22,547 nucleotides of DNA from an uncultured Oscillospiraceae bacterium (GCA_947522735.1 CANNTZ010000039.1:1-22547), one strand, 5' to 3'. Counted from the first letter of the stretch, positions 6,420-13,609 are shown. Numbers and translations are program-made. Notes: generated from the sequence alone by a model not told the origin.

Positions 6420-8357
6420 TTATTTCAGCATGACCTGCCCGCCTGTCACGGGGATGGCCTGACCGGTCTCGTAGGTCTGCTCTACGCAGTAAAATATGGC
6501 GCGCGCGACGTCAAGCGGATAGCAGCCCTTCTTGAGCGGCACCTTCGCCTCATAGAACCTGCGGACGTCCTCCACGCAGGTTGCGCCAGGAACCTTGCCG
6601 GCCTTGAGGTAGGTCACAAACAGGCCCTTGACGGGATCGGACCACATCGGGCCGTCGAGATAGTTGCCCGGGCAGATGGCGTTGACCTTGATTCTGTACT
6701 CGGCAAGCTCGAGCGCAAAGCTTTGGGTCAGGCCCAGACCGCCGAATTTGGAGCCTGCATACGCAAAGTTCTTCAGGCTGCCCTCAAGGCCGGACTTGGA
6801 GTTGATCTCGATGATATCGGTAAAATAATCCGGCGCAACGGCGTGCTGGAGCTTCATGACGCGGGAGGCGTACTTGGCTCCGATGAAATACGCGGTATAG
6901 TTGAGCCTGGTGGTGAACTCAAAGAACTTGAGATCCATCTCCTCGAGGGAGCCGGGTCTCGCGATACCGGCGCAGTTTACATATATATCAAGTCCGCCGA
7001 AGTTGAGGACGGCGCAGTTGATCATCTTCTCGGTGGATTCCTCGCTGGTGACGTCTGCCTTGAAAGCGACGGCTACCTGTGCGCCTACGCTTTCGTTGAT
7101 GCTGTTCGCTGTCGCGAGCGCGCCGTCGTAGTTGAGATCCGCGATGACCACGCACGCGCCAACCTTAGCCATCTCCTCGGCGATGCCCTTGCCGAAGCCC
7201 TGCGCGGAGCCGGTGACTACGGCTATCCTGCCGCTCAGGCGCTTCTCTTCTGAAGAGGCGGCGCTCCTTTTGGAGCGGTAGCTCTCAACCTCCCAGCCGA
7301 CGATAAAGTCGATGAAGTCCTGCGGGAGCTGGTTGGGTCCGCCGAAGCTCTGAGCGTACTCGGTGACCTTGACGGCATCGATGAACATATCGCGCGCGGT
7401 CATGGCCTCCTTGCGGGTTGCTCCGAGCGCGGCGAAGCCCTGTCCCTCTATAGCCGCGATCCTCGGCATATACTTATTGGCCGCGACGAACTCGTCGAAC
7501 TTCGCCTTGACATCGTCGTCCGCCTTCAGGAACAGCGGGCGCGCCTTGCAGTATACGATGTGATCGGGCGAATAGGCTCTGTCGAACACGCTGAAGCTTT
7601 CGGCGCTCCCGACATACTTTTTGACGGTCGCGTTGGTGCAGAACACTGCCGCAGCCTTGCCCTCGGCGCTGTAGCACATGCGAAGCTGCGGAATGATGCG
7701 GCAGACGACGGATTCGTCAAACTCGGCCTCGCTCATATCCGGTGCAGTCACTCTCTCGGAGAGCTTCGTCATATATTCGTTTACCAGCGCGTCGATCTCC
7801 TCGACCGTCTCGCCCGCAAAGAAGATGCCGTGGTTTTGGAGGATTATAACCCTGACGTCGCCGCCGTGCGCGTCCATCGCCTTCCTGCAGGCGCACGCAA
7901 GAACATAGCCCGGCTTTGTCACGGGGATCCATACGAATCCGTCGCCAAACAGCTCCCGCGCTATCCTTTCGCCGTCTCTGCCGCAGGTAAGTCCGTTGAC
8001 AAGGGTGGGATGCAGGTGAAGAACAAATTTCTGCGGGAAAAGCGCGTGGAGTATCGCCTCGACGCTCGGGCGCTTGGAGTATTCACTCGGAAGCCGCGCC
8101 GCCATCATATCGGCAAGAGCAGCCGCCTCGCGTTCATCATCCGCGGCGGGATATTTTTTGTCAAGCATCGCGGTCAGCTTCGTCATGTCCATCGCTACAA
8201 AGCCGTCCGGAGTGATGGTCGCCAGCGCCGTGCCGGAGCCCTTGACATACATTATACCGTTTTCCTTGTACGAGGTGTTGCCGCCGCCCGCCAGAACGTA
8301 CTCGCTGTTGGAGCCGTATCTGTTGGACATTTCTACCAGTTTTTCAAAACCATCCAT
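6420..8357 (-). CDS. Fusion: class II aldolase + sorbitol-6-phosphate-dehydrogenase-like SDR
   Basis: 645 residues with two catalytic domains. Residues about 1-370: class II (zinc) aldolase/adducin family, with GGGNTS near 24-29, a putative catalytic Glu100 and metal ligands His114, His116 (HLHP) and His176 (NHGIF). Residues about 383-645: NAD(P)-dependent short-chain dehydrogenase with TGSAQGFGKG, NCAG, a serine in INSKSG and the catalytic YAGSK (YxxxK). The architecture matches bifunctional rhamnulose-1-phosphate aldolase/lactaldehyde dehydrogenases such as Bacillus YuxG. However, the SDR half resembles sorbitol-6-phosphate 2-dehydrogenase (NSKSG, FGGLGLTQS, VPLKKGC, TGQAIPVTGGQVM). Start ATG has GGAGG 9 bases upstream. 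First gene of its unit. Domain calls are firm; the substrate and whether the two activities are consecutive are inference. Confidence 0.9.
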   Translation of the reverse strand: MDGFEKLVEMSNRYGSNSEYVLAGGGNTSYKENGIMYVKGSGTALATITPDGFVAMDMTKLTAMLDKKYPAADDEREAAALADMMAARLPSEYSKRPSVEAILHALFPQKFVLHLHPTLVNGLTCGRDGERIARELFGDGFVWIPVTKPGYVLACACRKAMDAHGGDVRVIILQNHGIFFAGETVEEIDALVNEYMTKLSERVTAPDMSEAEFDESVVCRIIPQLRMCYSAEGKAAAVFCTNATVKKYVGSAESFSVFDRAYSPDHIVYCKARPLFLKADDDVKAKFDEFVAANKYMPRIAAIEGQGFAALGATRKEAMTARDMFIDAVKVTEYAQSFGGPNQLPQDFIDFIVGWEVESYRSKRSAASSEEKRLSGRIAVVTGSAQGFGKGIAEEMAKVGACVVIADLNYDGALATANSINESVGAQVAVAFKADVTSEESTEKMINCAVLNFGGLDIYVNCAGIARPGSLEEMDLKFFEFTTRLNYTAYFIGAKYASRVMKLQHAVAPDYFTDIIEINSKSGLEGSLKNFAYAGSKFGGLGLTQSFALELAEYRIKVNAICPGNYLDGPMWSDPVKGLFVTYLKAGKVPGATCVEDVRRFYEAKVPLKKGCYPLDVARAIFYCVEQTYETGQAIPVTGGQVMLK

Positions 8358-8382
8358 ATATTCATACCTCCAAATATGTTAT

Positions 8383-8414
8383 AACATGGTACGACATCGA
8401 ACATTTAATAACAT
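8383..8414 (-). promoter_or_regulatory. Putative DeoR operator array downstream of the aldolase promoter
   Basis: Four ATGTT-type boxes on the minus strand (8414-8410, 8404-8400, 8397-8393 as ATGTC, 8387-8383) spaced 10, 7 and 10 bases. The first pair, ATGTTATTAAATGTT, matches the site in the deoR promoter. The last box is part of the palindrome ATGTTATAACAT (8376-8387). The array would cover about +5 to +37 of the transcript, fitting repression by occlusion or roadblock. Confidence 0.6.
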
Positions 8415-8425
8415 CTTTCGCCTAT

Positions 8426-8454
8426 ATTATATCACAACAATATATCATCGTCAA
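8426..8454 (-). promoter_or_regulatory. Sigma-A promoter of the aldolase/SDR-PHP unit
   Basis: Minus strand TTGACG (8454-8449), a 17-base spacer and TATAAT (8431-8426), the same hexamers and spacing as the deoR promoter. Transcription would start near 8419, giving a leader of about 60 bases that contains the operator-like boxes. Confidence 0.85.
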
Positions 8455-8513
8455 GCAAAACTACGCTTGATTCCTCATATTTTTGCCAGCCGTCCGCTGC
8501 TTCCTGGATGCTA

Positions 8514-8587
8514 CGCAACCGGCGGTTGCGGGCGACTTATCGCCGCTTGTATTAATATTCATAAATATACATGTGGTGTATATTTAT
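8514..8587. other. Three stacked hairpins after the hydroxyacid dehydrogenase gene
   Basis: Three perfect inverted repeats in 74 bases: CGCAACC-GGC-GGTTGCG (8514-8530), GGCGA-CTTA-TCGCC (8531-8544) and an AT-only-rich stem ATAAATATACA/TGTATATTTAT with loop TGTGG (8561-8587). The last lies 10 bases past the minus-strand stop codon at 8597 and probably ends or stabilises that transcript. None is followed by a clean T-run. Confidence 0.6.
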
Positions 8588-8596
8588 ACTCGGTAT

Positions 8597-9565
8597 TCAT
8601 ATGCCGTTTACCGAGTTTCTGGTCTTCCCTGCAAGGAAGGAACGCAGATTGTCAACTGCGATATCCATCAGCCGCACGCGGCACTCCTTTGAGGCCCATG
8701 CTATATGCGGCGTTATGATGCAGTTCGGAGCGGAGATTAGCGGGCTTCCAGAGCGCGGCGGCTCCTCGCAGAGCACGTCCAGCCCTGCCCCCGCAACCCT
8801 TCCGCTTATCAGCGCATCCGCCAGCGCCTGCTCGTCGATGAGCGGGCCGCGCGCCGTGTTGAGTATTATCACGCCGTCGCGCATACGTGAGATGCTTTCG
8901 GTGTTGATAAGGTTTTTCGTCTGCTCAAACAACGGACAGTGCAGGCTGATGACGTCGCTCTGCGCAATGATCTCGTCGAGCGAAAGCTGCTCGGCGTATG
9001 GGCAGGTCTTTTTCGACGGACTGTACGCTATGACGCGCATACCGAGCGCAGAGGCTATCCTTGCCGTCGTCTGGCCTATTCTGCCAAAGCCGACGATGCC
9101 AAAGGTCTTGCCCTGAAGCTCGATGAGCGGCGTATCCCAGAAGCAGAAGTCTGCGCTTGCGCTCCATTTCCCCCGCCGCACCTCGTCGGAATGATGTCCG
9201 ATGTGGTGGCACAGCTCCAGCAGCAGCGCAATGGTGAACTGTGCCACGGCCTGCGTGCTGTACGAGGGGATGTTGCAGACCGGGATGCCGTGTTCGCGTG
9301 CCGCGTCGATATCGACGATGTTATAGCCGGTCGAGAGCAGACCGATATAGCGCAGCTCCGGCAAAAGAGCCTCTATCGTCTCGCGAGTCAGCGGAGTCTT
9401 GTTGGTTATGACTATTTCCGCGCCCTTTGCACGTCGCAGTATCTCGCAGTTGCCGCCGGTGTGCGGCGTCCGGTCGTATACTGTCAGCTCGCCCAGCCGC
9501 TCAAAGCCCTCCCAGCTCAGATCGCCCGGATTTTCGCCGTATCCGTCAAGTATAACTATCCTCAT
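8597..9565 (-). CDS. D-2-hydroxyacid dehydrogenase (glycerate/hydroxypyruvate type)
   Basis: 322 residues, normal for the family. NAD(P)-dependent interconversion of a 2-oxoacid and its D-2-hydroxyacid. Seen: the catalytic-domain segment STGYNIVDIDAAREHGIPVCN, the Rossmann motif GFGRIGQTTA, and the catalytic triad positions: Arg in NTARGPLID, Glu in CEEPP and His in ITPHIAWAS. The YSTQAVAQFTIALLLEL segment and the overall layout resemble glycerate dehydrogenase/hydroxypyruvate reductase (HprA-like), but the substrate is not certain. Start ATG at 9565 has an AGAGG about 9 bases upstream. It has its own promoter at 9602-9631, stands alone in its transcript and is divergent from the decayed genes to the right. 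No ATGTT operator boxes are seen, so it need not belong to the DeoR regulon downstream. Confidence 0.9.
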   Translation of the reverse strand: MRIVILDGYGENPGDLSWEGFERLGELTVYDRTPHTGGNCEILRRAKGAEIVITNKTPLTRETIEALLPELRYIGLLSTGYNIVDIDAAREHGIPVCNIPSYSTQAVAQFTIALLLELCHHIGHHSDEVRRGKWSASADFCFWDTPLIELQGKTFGIVGFGRIGQTTARIASALGMRVIAYSPSKKTCPYAEQLSLDEIIAQSDVISLHCPLFEQTKNLINTESISRMRDGVIILNTARGPLIDEQALADALISGRVAGAGLDVLCEEPPRSGSPLISAPNCIITPHIAWASKECRVRLMDIAVDNLRSFLAGKTRNSVNGI

Positions 9566-9601
9566 CTAAGCAGCCTCTTTCCATCAGTAGTTTCGCATTT
9601 G

Positions 9602-9631
9602 ATTATAACACACTGCGCCGCAGGCTGTAAA
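9602..9631 (-). promoter_or_regulatory. Promoter of the hydroxyacid dehydrogenase gene
   Basis: Minus strand TTTACA (9631-9626), 18-base spacer, TATAAT (9607-9602), 37 bases ahead of the start codon. Confidence 0.7.
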
Positions 9632-9683
9632 CCGGCGTTGCGTATTATCCCGGCGTGCCTTTGTAACATTTTCGTGAACCGTA

Positions 9684-9713
9684 TTGACTTCCCGGCTCGC
9701 TCGGAGTTATAAT
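9684..9713 (+). promoter_or_regulatory. Promoter ahead of the broken small gene
   Basis: TTGACT (9684-9689), 18-base spacer, TATAAT (9708-9713), pointing right and divergent from the promoter at 9602-9631. It is followed by an AAAGGA site at 9754-9759, so the expression signals outlived the coding sequence. Confidence 0.65.
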
Positions 9714-9771
9714 CGTTCTGGTTTTGTATACCCGACAGATAATATTCTCTTTGAAAGGATCTCCAGACCAG

Positions 9772-10156
9772 ATAATCTCCCGAAAGCTTACAATATTCGT
9801 TGTGTGCGCCGTCCTTGTTTTTGTGACGCTGCTTGCAGTCTGCTCGACGGTATAGATAGGCGACGCCGGTCCGGAATATCTCTCGGCACGGCCCCTGAAC
9901 GATATGACGGCGCTCATTCCGCAGCCGGAGGCCGGAACCATCGACTACGTCTGCGACTATTCCGACAGCGGACGCTACCGGATAGTGATGAAGGACGTCA
10001 CCCGGCTTGAGACGGAAAGCTATCTTTTCATGCTGCACAGACGGAAATTCCGTAAGCGCCGGCACAATAATGCAAAAGGACGGCGTTTCCCTGAGCATTG
10101 CTTTTTCCGAGGGTGCGCTCGTCATATTAATAACAGTCACAAATATGGTAAAATAG
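9772..10156 (+). pseudogene. Broken gene for a small membrane-anchored or exported protein
   Basis: No intact reading frame, but a plausible protein can be followed. From about 9772 the frame reads IISRKLTIFVVCAVLVFV and continues as one hydrophobic N-terminal segment typical of a membrane anchor. It then meets TAG at 9853-9855, and the same frame goes on with IGDAGPEYLSARPLND and DYSDSGRYRIVMKDVTRLE. Near 10030 coherence passes to the next frame (GNSVSAGTIMQKDGVSLSIA) which stops at TAG 10154-10156. There is no ATG at the expected start after the AAAGGA at 9754. One stop, one shift and a lost start suggest decay rather than a single sequencing error. The family was not recognised. The 9566-9771 part of this gap holds only the two divergent promoters. 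Confidence 0.45.
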
Positions 10157-10166
10157 GCTTCGGCTG

Positions 10167-10204
10167 CAACGCGCGGGAATTTTCGTTTCCGCGCGCTTGC
10201 GTTG
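10167..10204 (+). other. GC-rich hairpin in the acetyltransferase leader
   Basis: Outer stem CAACG/CGTTG and inner stem CGCGGGAA/TTTCCGCG (one G-T pair) around a TTTTCG loop, ending 11 bases before the GGAGG site of the broken acetyltransferase. Could be a leader structure or a terminator remnant for the gene to the left; no T-run follows. Confidence 0.4.
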
Positions 10205-10227
10205 TGGCATGTATCGGAGGAAAATAT

Positions 10228-10762
10228 ATGGAGCATCGGCGCGATACCGTTGAGCTTGAGCTGTTTGAGCCAACGGCGGAATATGCGGAACAGAGCATGG
10301 ATTACCGCCGGGAATTTCTCGAATCCGGCGACAGCATGGACGGGGCTTCGACGCTTTGACAACGCTGCGGACTGGCTGGAATGGTGCCGGCTTGCGAAGG
10401 ACGCCGCCACCTGTCCTCCCGGCTGGATTCCGGACATTCACTATATCACCGTTCGCAGGAGCGATAACAGGCTTGTCGGAATGATAGATATCCGTCTTGG
10501 AACCGATGGAGATATTATGAGCCGCTTCGGGCAGATCGGCTACAGCGTCCGCCCGTCCGAGCGCGGACTCGGCTACGCCGTCATCCAGCTCCGGCTTGCG
10601 CTGGATATCTGCCGCGGGCTTGGCATGGAGCGTCTGCTCGTCACCTGCGACGCCGCCAACGTCGCCTCCGCGCGGACGATCATCAGGAACGGCGGCGCTT
10701 TTGAGAACGAAATCACAGGCTCCGACGGCGAGCCGACACGGCGTTACTGGATAACGCTCTGA
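10228..10762 (+). pseudogene. GNAT-family N-acetyltransferase interrupted by a frameshift
   Basis: Start ATG at 10228 has GGAGG 7 bases upstream. The first frame gives VELELFEPTAEYAEQSM and DYRREFLESGDSMDG, then stops at TGA 10357-10359. The neighbouring frame picks up exactly there with GLRRFDNAADWLEW and continues to 10762 with the core acetyl-CoA fold: LVGMIDIRLG, IGYSVRPSERGLGYA (binding-loop region) and LLVTCDAANVASARTIIRNGG. Removing one G from the GGGG run at 10342-10345 restores a single 177-residue protein, a normal length for the family. So this is either a recent frameshift, a homopolymer sequencing or assembly error, or less likely a programmed shift. The target of acetylation is unknown; the closest style is the single-domain 'DYRREFLE...DSMDG' acetyltransferases of Firmicutes. 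Confidence 0.8.
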
Positions 10763-10812
10763 GCCGCACCCTCAAATAAATGCACCAATCGACAAAACTT
10801 CATTAAAAGGTG

Positions 10813-10842
10813 TTGTTTTTGATACGGCGACTGTGGTATAAT
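10813..10842 (+). promoter_or_regulatory. Promoter of tpiA-gpmI
   Basis: TTGTTT (10813-10818), 18-base spacer, TATAAT (10837-10842), 40 bases ahead of the tpiA start. The -35 box is imperfect. Confidence 0.65.
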
Positions 10843-10882
10843 TTATTCTTGGAAAAATATCTGGATAAAGGATGGATATATC

Positions 10883-11680
10883 ATGTCTAACTGCGAAAAC
10901 TGCGGAAAAAGAAGGATCGTCATCGCCGGGAACTGGAAGATGAACAAGACGCGCGCCGAGGCCGTCGAGCTTGTAAAGGCTATAGCCGCCAAGGCAGCCG
11001 GAGCGAGCTGCGGAGTCATCGTCTGCGTTCCGTTCACCGATCTTGATGCCGTCTGCGCGGCTGCGAAGGACACCAACGTCAAGGTTGGCGCGCAGAACTG
11101 CCACTGGGCGAAGTCCGGCGCGTTCACCGGCGAGGTATCCGCCGATATGCTGGCCGACGCAGGCGTTGAATACGTCGTTATCGGTCACTCGGAGCGCCGC
11201 CAGTACTTTGGCGAGACCGACGTCACCGTCAACAAGCGCGTGACCGCCGCGCTCGAATCCGGACTCAAGGTTATCCTCTGCGTCGGCGAGCTGCTTGAGC
11301 AGCGCGAGCAGGGCGTGACTGCCGAAATTGTCGCGATGCAGACCAAGATAGCTCTCCAGGGCGTTAGCGCAGAGCAGATGAAGAGCGTTATCATTGCTTA
11401 CGAGCCTGTCTGGGCCATAGGCACCGGCAAGACAGCCACCGCCGAGCAGGCCGACGAGGTCTGCGGAATCATCCGCAGCGTTATCGCCGAGCTTTACACC
11501 CCCTGCATCGCCAACGCCTCCACCATTCAATACGGCGGCTCGATGAACGCCGGGAACGCGGCCGAGCTGCTTGGCAGGCCGAACGTAGACGGCGGACTCA
11601 TCGGAGGCGCTTCCCTGAAGGCCGGGGATTTTGGCATAATTATCGACGCCGCCAACGCCGAGTGCGACGCCTGCAAATAA
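10883..11680 (+). CDS. tpiA: Triosephosphate isomerase
   Basis: 265 residues; interconverts dihydroxyacetone phosphate and glyceraldehyde 3-phosphate in the cytoplasm. All active-site residues are visible: Lys19 in GNWKMN, His102 in IGHSERR, Glu174 in YEPVWAIGTG, plus the phosphate-binding loops (YGGSMN and DGGLIGGASL). The start ATG has an AAAGGA 10 bases upstream. Compared with usual enzymes (about 250 residues) it has an N-terminal extension of about 8 residues carrying CENCGK, a CxxC pair. It heads an operon with gpmI, 30 bases downstream. gapA and pgk, often found next to these two genes in Firmicutes, are not in the window. Confidence 0.97.
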   Translation: MSNCENCGKRRIVIAGNWKMNKTRAEAVELVKAIAAKAAGASCGVIVCVPFTDLDAVCAAAKDTNVKVGAQNCHWAKSGAFTGEVSADMLADAGVEYVVIGHSERRQYFGETDVTVNKRVTAALESGLKVILCVGELLEQREQGVTAEIVAMQTKIALQGVSAEQMKSVIIAYEPVWAIGTGKTATAEQADEVCGIIRSVIAELYTPCIANASTIQYGGSMNAGNAAELLGRPNVDGGLIGGASLKAGDFGIIIDAANAECDACK

Positions 11681-11710
11681 GATATCGATAAAAGGAAGAA
11701 GCTGAAAGCT

Positions 11711-13219
11711 ATGAAAAGACCCATCGTTCTCATAATCATGGACGGCTTCGGGATCAACCCGTCCGACTACGGCAATGCCATCAAGGCCGCCAACACACCC
11801 AACCTCGACAGGCTTTTTGCCGAAAATCCCTACACCACCATCGGTGCATCCGGCATGGACGTCGGCCTGCCCGACGGTCAGATGGGCAACAGCGAGGTCG
11901 GTCACACCAACATCGGCGCGGGCCGAGTCGTTTATCAGGAGCTGACCCGCATCACCAAGTCCATTCGCGACGGCGACTTCTTCACCAATCCGGCGCTCGT
12001 CTCCGCGATGGAGAACGCAAGAACCCATGCGCTGCACCTCATCGGCCTTGTCTCCGACGGCGGCGTTCACAGCCACAACACCCACCTCTACGCCCTCATC
12101 GAAATGGCAAAGCGGTTTGGCGTAGAACGCGTTTTTGTCCATTGCCTGATGGACGGTCGCGACGTTCCGCCCACCTCCGGCGTTGAGTTTATAAAGGAGC
12201 TTGAGGAAAAGCTCGGCGAGCTCGGCGTTGGCAGAATAGCCACCATTGCGGGACGTTATTATGGAATGGACCGCGAGAAGCGCTGGGAGCGCGTCGAAAA
12301 GGCATACGCCGCGATGGTCTACGGCGAGGGCAATCACAATGCCTCCCCCGTCGATACAATGACCGAATCCTATGCAAGCGACGTCACCGACGAGTTCATC
12401 GTCCCGACTGTCTGCACCGAAAACGCGACTGTGTCCAGCGGAGACAGCGTTATATTCTTCAACTTCCGTCCGGATCGCGCGCGTGAGATCACCCGCGCTT
12501 TCGTAGATCCCGATTTCGACGGCTTCGAGCGTAAAAAGGGCTTCTTCCCGCTGCACTACGTCTGCATGACCCAGTACGACGCGACGATGCCGAACGTCGA
12601 TATCGCCTTCAAGCCGGAGAGCATCGACATGCCGTTCGGCGAGGTCATCTCCAAGCTCGGCATGAAGCAGCTCCGCATCGCTGAATATACCAAATACGCG
12701 CACGTCACCTTCTTTTTCAACGGCGGCGTCGAGACGGTATATCCCGGTGAGGATCGTATTCTTGTCGATTCCCCGAACGTTGCGACCTATGACCTAAAGC
12801 CGGAGATGAGCGCATACGAAGTCACCGACAGACTGCTTGAGCAGCTGCGTACCGATAAATATGACGCCGTTATCCTCAACTATGCCAACTGCGACATGGT
12901 TGGACACACCGGCGTGTTCGACGCGGCGGTCAAGGCAGTTGAAGCCGTCGATACCTGCGTCGGCAAAATTGTCGATCAGGTCATGTCGATGGGCGGCGTC
13001 GCAATAATCACCGCCGACCACGGCAATGCCGACCGTATGTACGACGTAGACGGCTCGCCCTTCACCGCGCACACCACCAACCCTGTCCCCTTTGTCGTCG
13101 TCGGCTATCCCTGCAAGCTGCGCGAGGGCGGACGGCTGGCGGATATCTCCCCGACAATGCTCCATATCCTCGGAATCCGGCAGCCCTCCCAAATGAACGG
13201 CCAGTCGCTCATAGTCTGA
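11711..13219 (+). CDS. gpmI: 2,3-bisphosphoglycerate-independent phosphoglycerate mutase
   Basis: 502 residues; converts 3-phosphoglycerate to 2-phosphoglycerate with two Mn2+ ions and a phosphoserine intermediate. Seen: MDGFG with metal ligand Asp11, the phosphorylated serine in GNSEVGHT (Ser61), the substrate-binding MDGRDVPP, NFRPDRAREI, and the C-terminal metal sites DMVGHTG and DHGNADRM. Length is standard (about 505-515). An AAGGAAG lies about 12-15 bases before the ATG. Second gene of the tpiA operon. No strong terminator follows; only a short AAAACCCGGTTG element with a T-run near 13260 precedes the next promoter. Confidence 0.97.
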   Translation: MKRPIVLIIMDGFGINPSDYGNAIKAANTPNLDRLFAENPYTTIGASGMDVGLPDGQMGNSEVGHTNIGAGRVVYQELTRITKSIRDGDFFTNPALVSAMENARTHALHLIGLVSDGGVHSHNTHLYALIEMAKRFGVERVFVHCLMDGRDVPPTSGVEFIKELEEKLGELGVGRIATIAGRYYGMDREKRWERVEKAYAAMVYGEGNHNASPVDTMTESYASDVTDEFIVPTVCTENATVSSGDSVIFFNFRPDRAREITRAFVDPDFDGFERKKGFFPLHYVCMTQYDATMPNVDIAFKPESIDMPFGEVISKLGMKQLRIAEYTKYAHVTFFFNGGVETVYPGEDRILVDSPNVATYDLKPEMSAYEVTDRLLEQLRTDKYDAVILNYANCDMVGHTGVFDAAVKAVEAVDTCVGKIVDQVMSMGGVAIITADHGNADRMYDVDGSPFTAHTTNPVPFVVVGYPCKLREGGRLADISPTMLHILGIRQPSQMNGQSLIV

Positions 13220-13260
13220 CGCTGATTATGTAAACATTTTTGTAATTTTTGAAAACCCGG

Positions 13261-13289
13261 TTGTTTTTTCCCTCTGATTATATTATACT
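13261..13289 (+). promoter_or_regulatory. Promoter of the small cysteine-rich protein gene
   Basis: TTGTTT (13261-13266), 17-base spacer, TATACT (13284-13289). The leader holds a small hairpin TCCGC-TCTCCC-GCGGA (13313-13328) and an AGGAGG just before the start codon. Confidence 0.65.
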
Positions 13290-13368
13290 AAATAAGTGTA
13301 AAAGGTATATTGTCCGCTCTCCCGCGGATAATATCGATATCAACGAACAATAAACAGGAGGTATTATT

Positions 13369-13596
13369 ATGAAAAAGACCACCATTATTGCAATTATCGC
13401 GCTGCTCGTAGCTGTTGCCGGCGCCGCTGTCGCCGTCGTTGCTTATCTCAAAAAGCGCGGTGGATGTGCGCTCTGCGACGACATTGACGGTCTTGATGAG
13501 CTGGACGGCTGCGACGACGATTGCTGCTGCTTCTGCGAGGACGAGGACAAGAAGACTGAGGAAGCTCCTGCCGCTGAAGAGACCGACGCTGAGTAA
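13369..13596 (+). CDS. Small membrane-anchored cysteine-rich acidic protein, unknown function
   Basis: 75 residues. A charged start (MKK) is followed by a single hydrophobic helix (about residues 5-27, Ile/Ala/Val), then KKR, then a soluble tail. The tail holds seven cysteines (33, 36, 48, 52, 53, 54, 56) among Asp/Glu residues, and ends in a Glu/Ala-rich segment. Topology by the positive-inside rule is ambiguous because lysines flank both ends; a signal-anchor is most likely. The Cys/Asp cluster suggests metal or Fe-S binding or redox activity, but no known motif was recognised. It has its own promoter, an optimal AGGAGG site 7 bases before the ATG, and a strong terminator, so it is a well-expressed monocistronic gene. 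Confidence 0.8.
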   Translation: MKKTTIIAIIALLVAVAGAAVAVVAYLKKRGGCALCDDIDGLDELDGCDDDCCCFCEDEDKKTEEAPAAEETDAE

Positions 13597-13609
13597 GCCA
13601 AAACAAAGC

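Noticed and set aside
9562..10437. 291-codon minus-strand frame across the decayed region
   Set aside because: Antisense to the start of the GNAT gene and to divergent promoters; has no ribosome site or recognisable motif, and overlaps the hydroxyacid dehydrogenase promoter.
10772..12703. 643-codon open frame on the minus strand opposite tpiA and gpmI
   Set aside because: Lies antisense to two certain glycolytic genes; its composition (runs of Gly, Asp, Ala, Val) is what GC-biased third positions of the real genes produce on the opposite strand.
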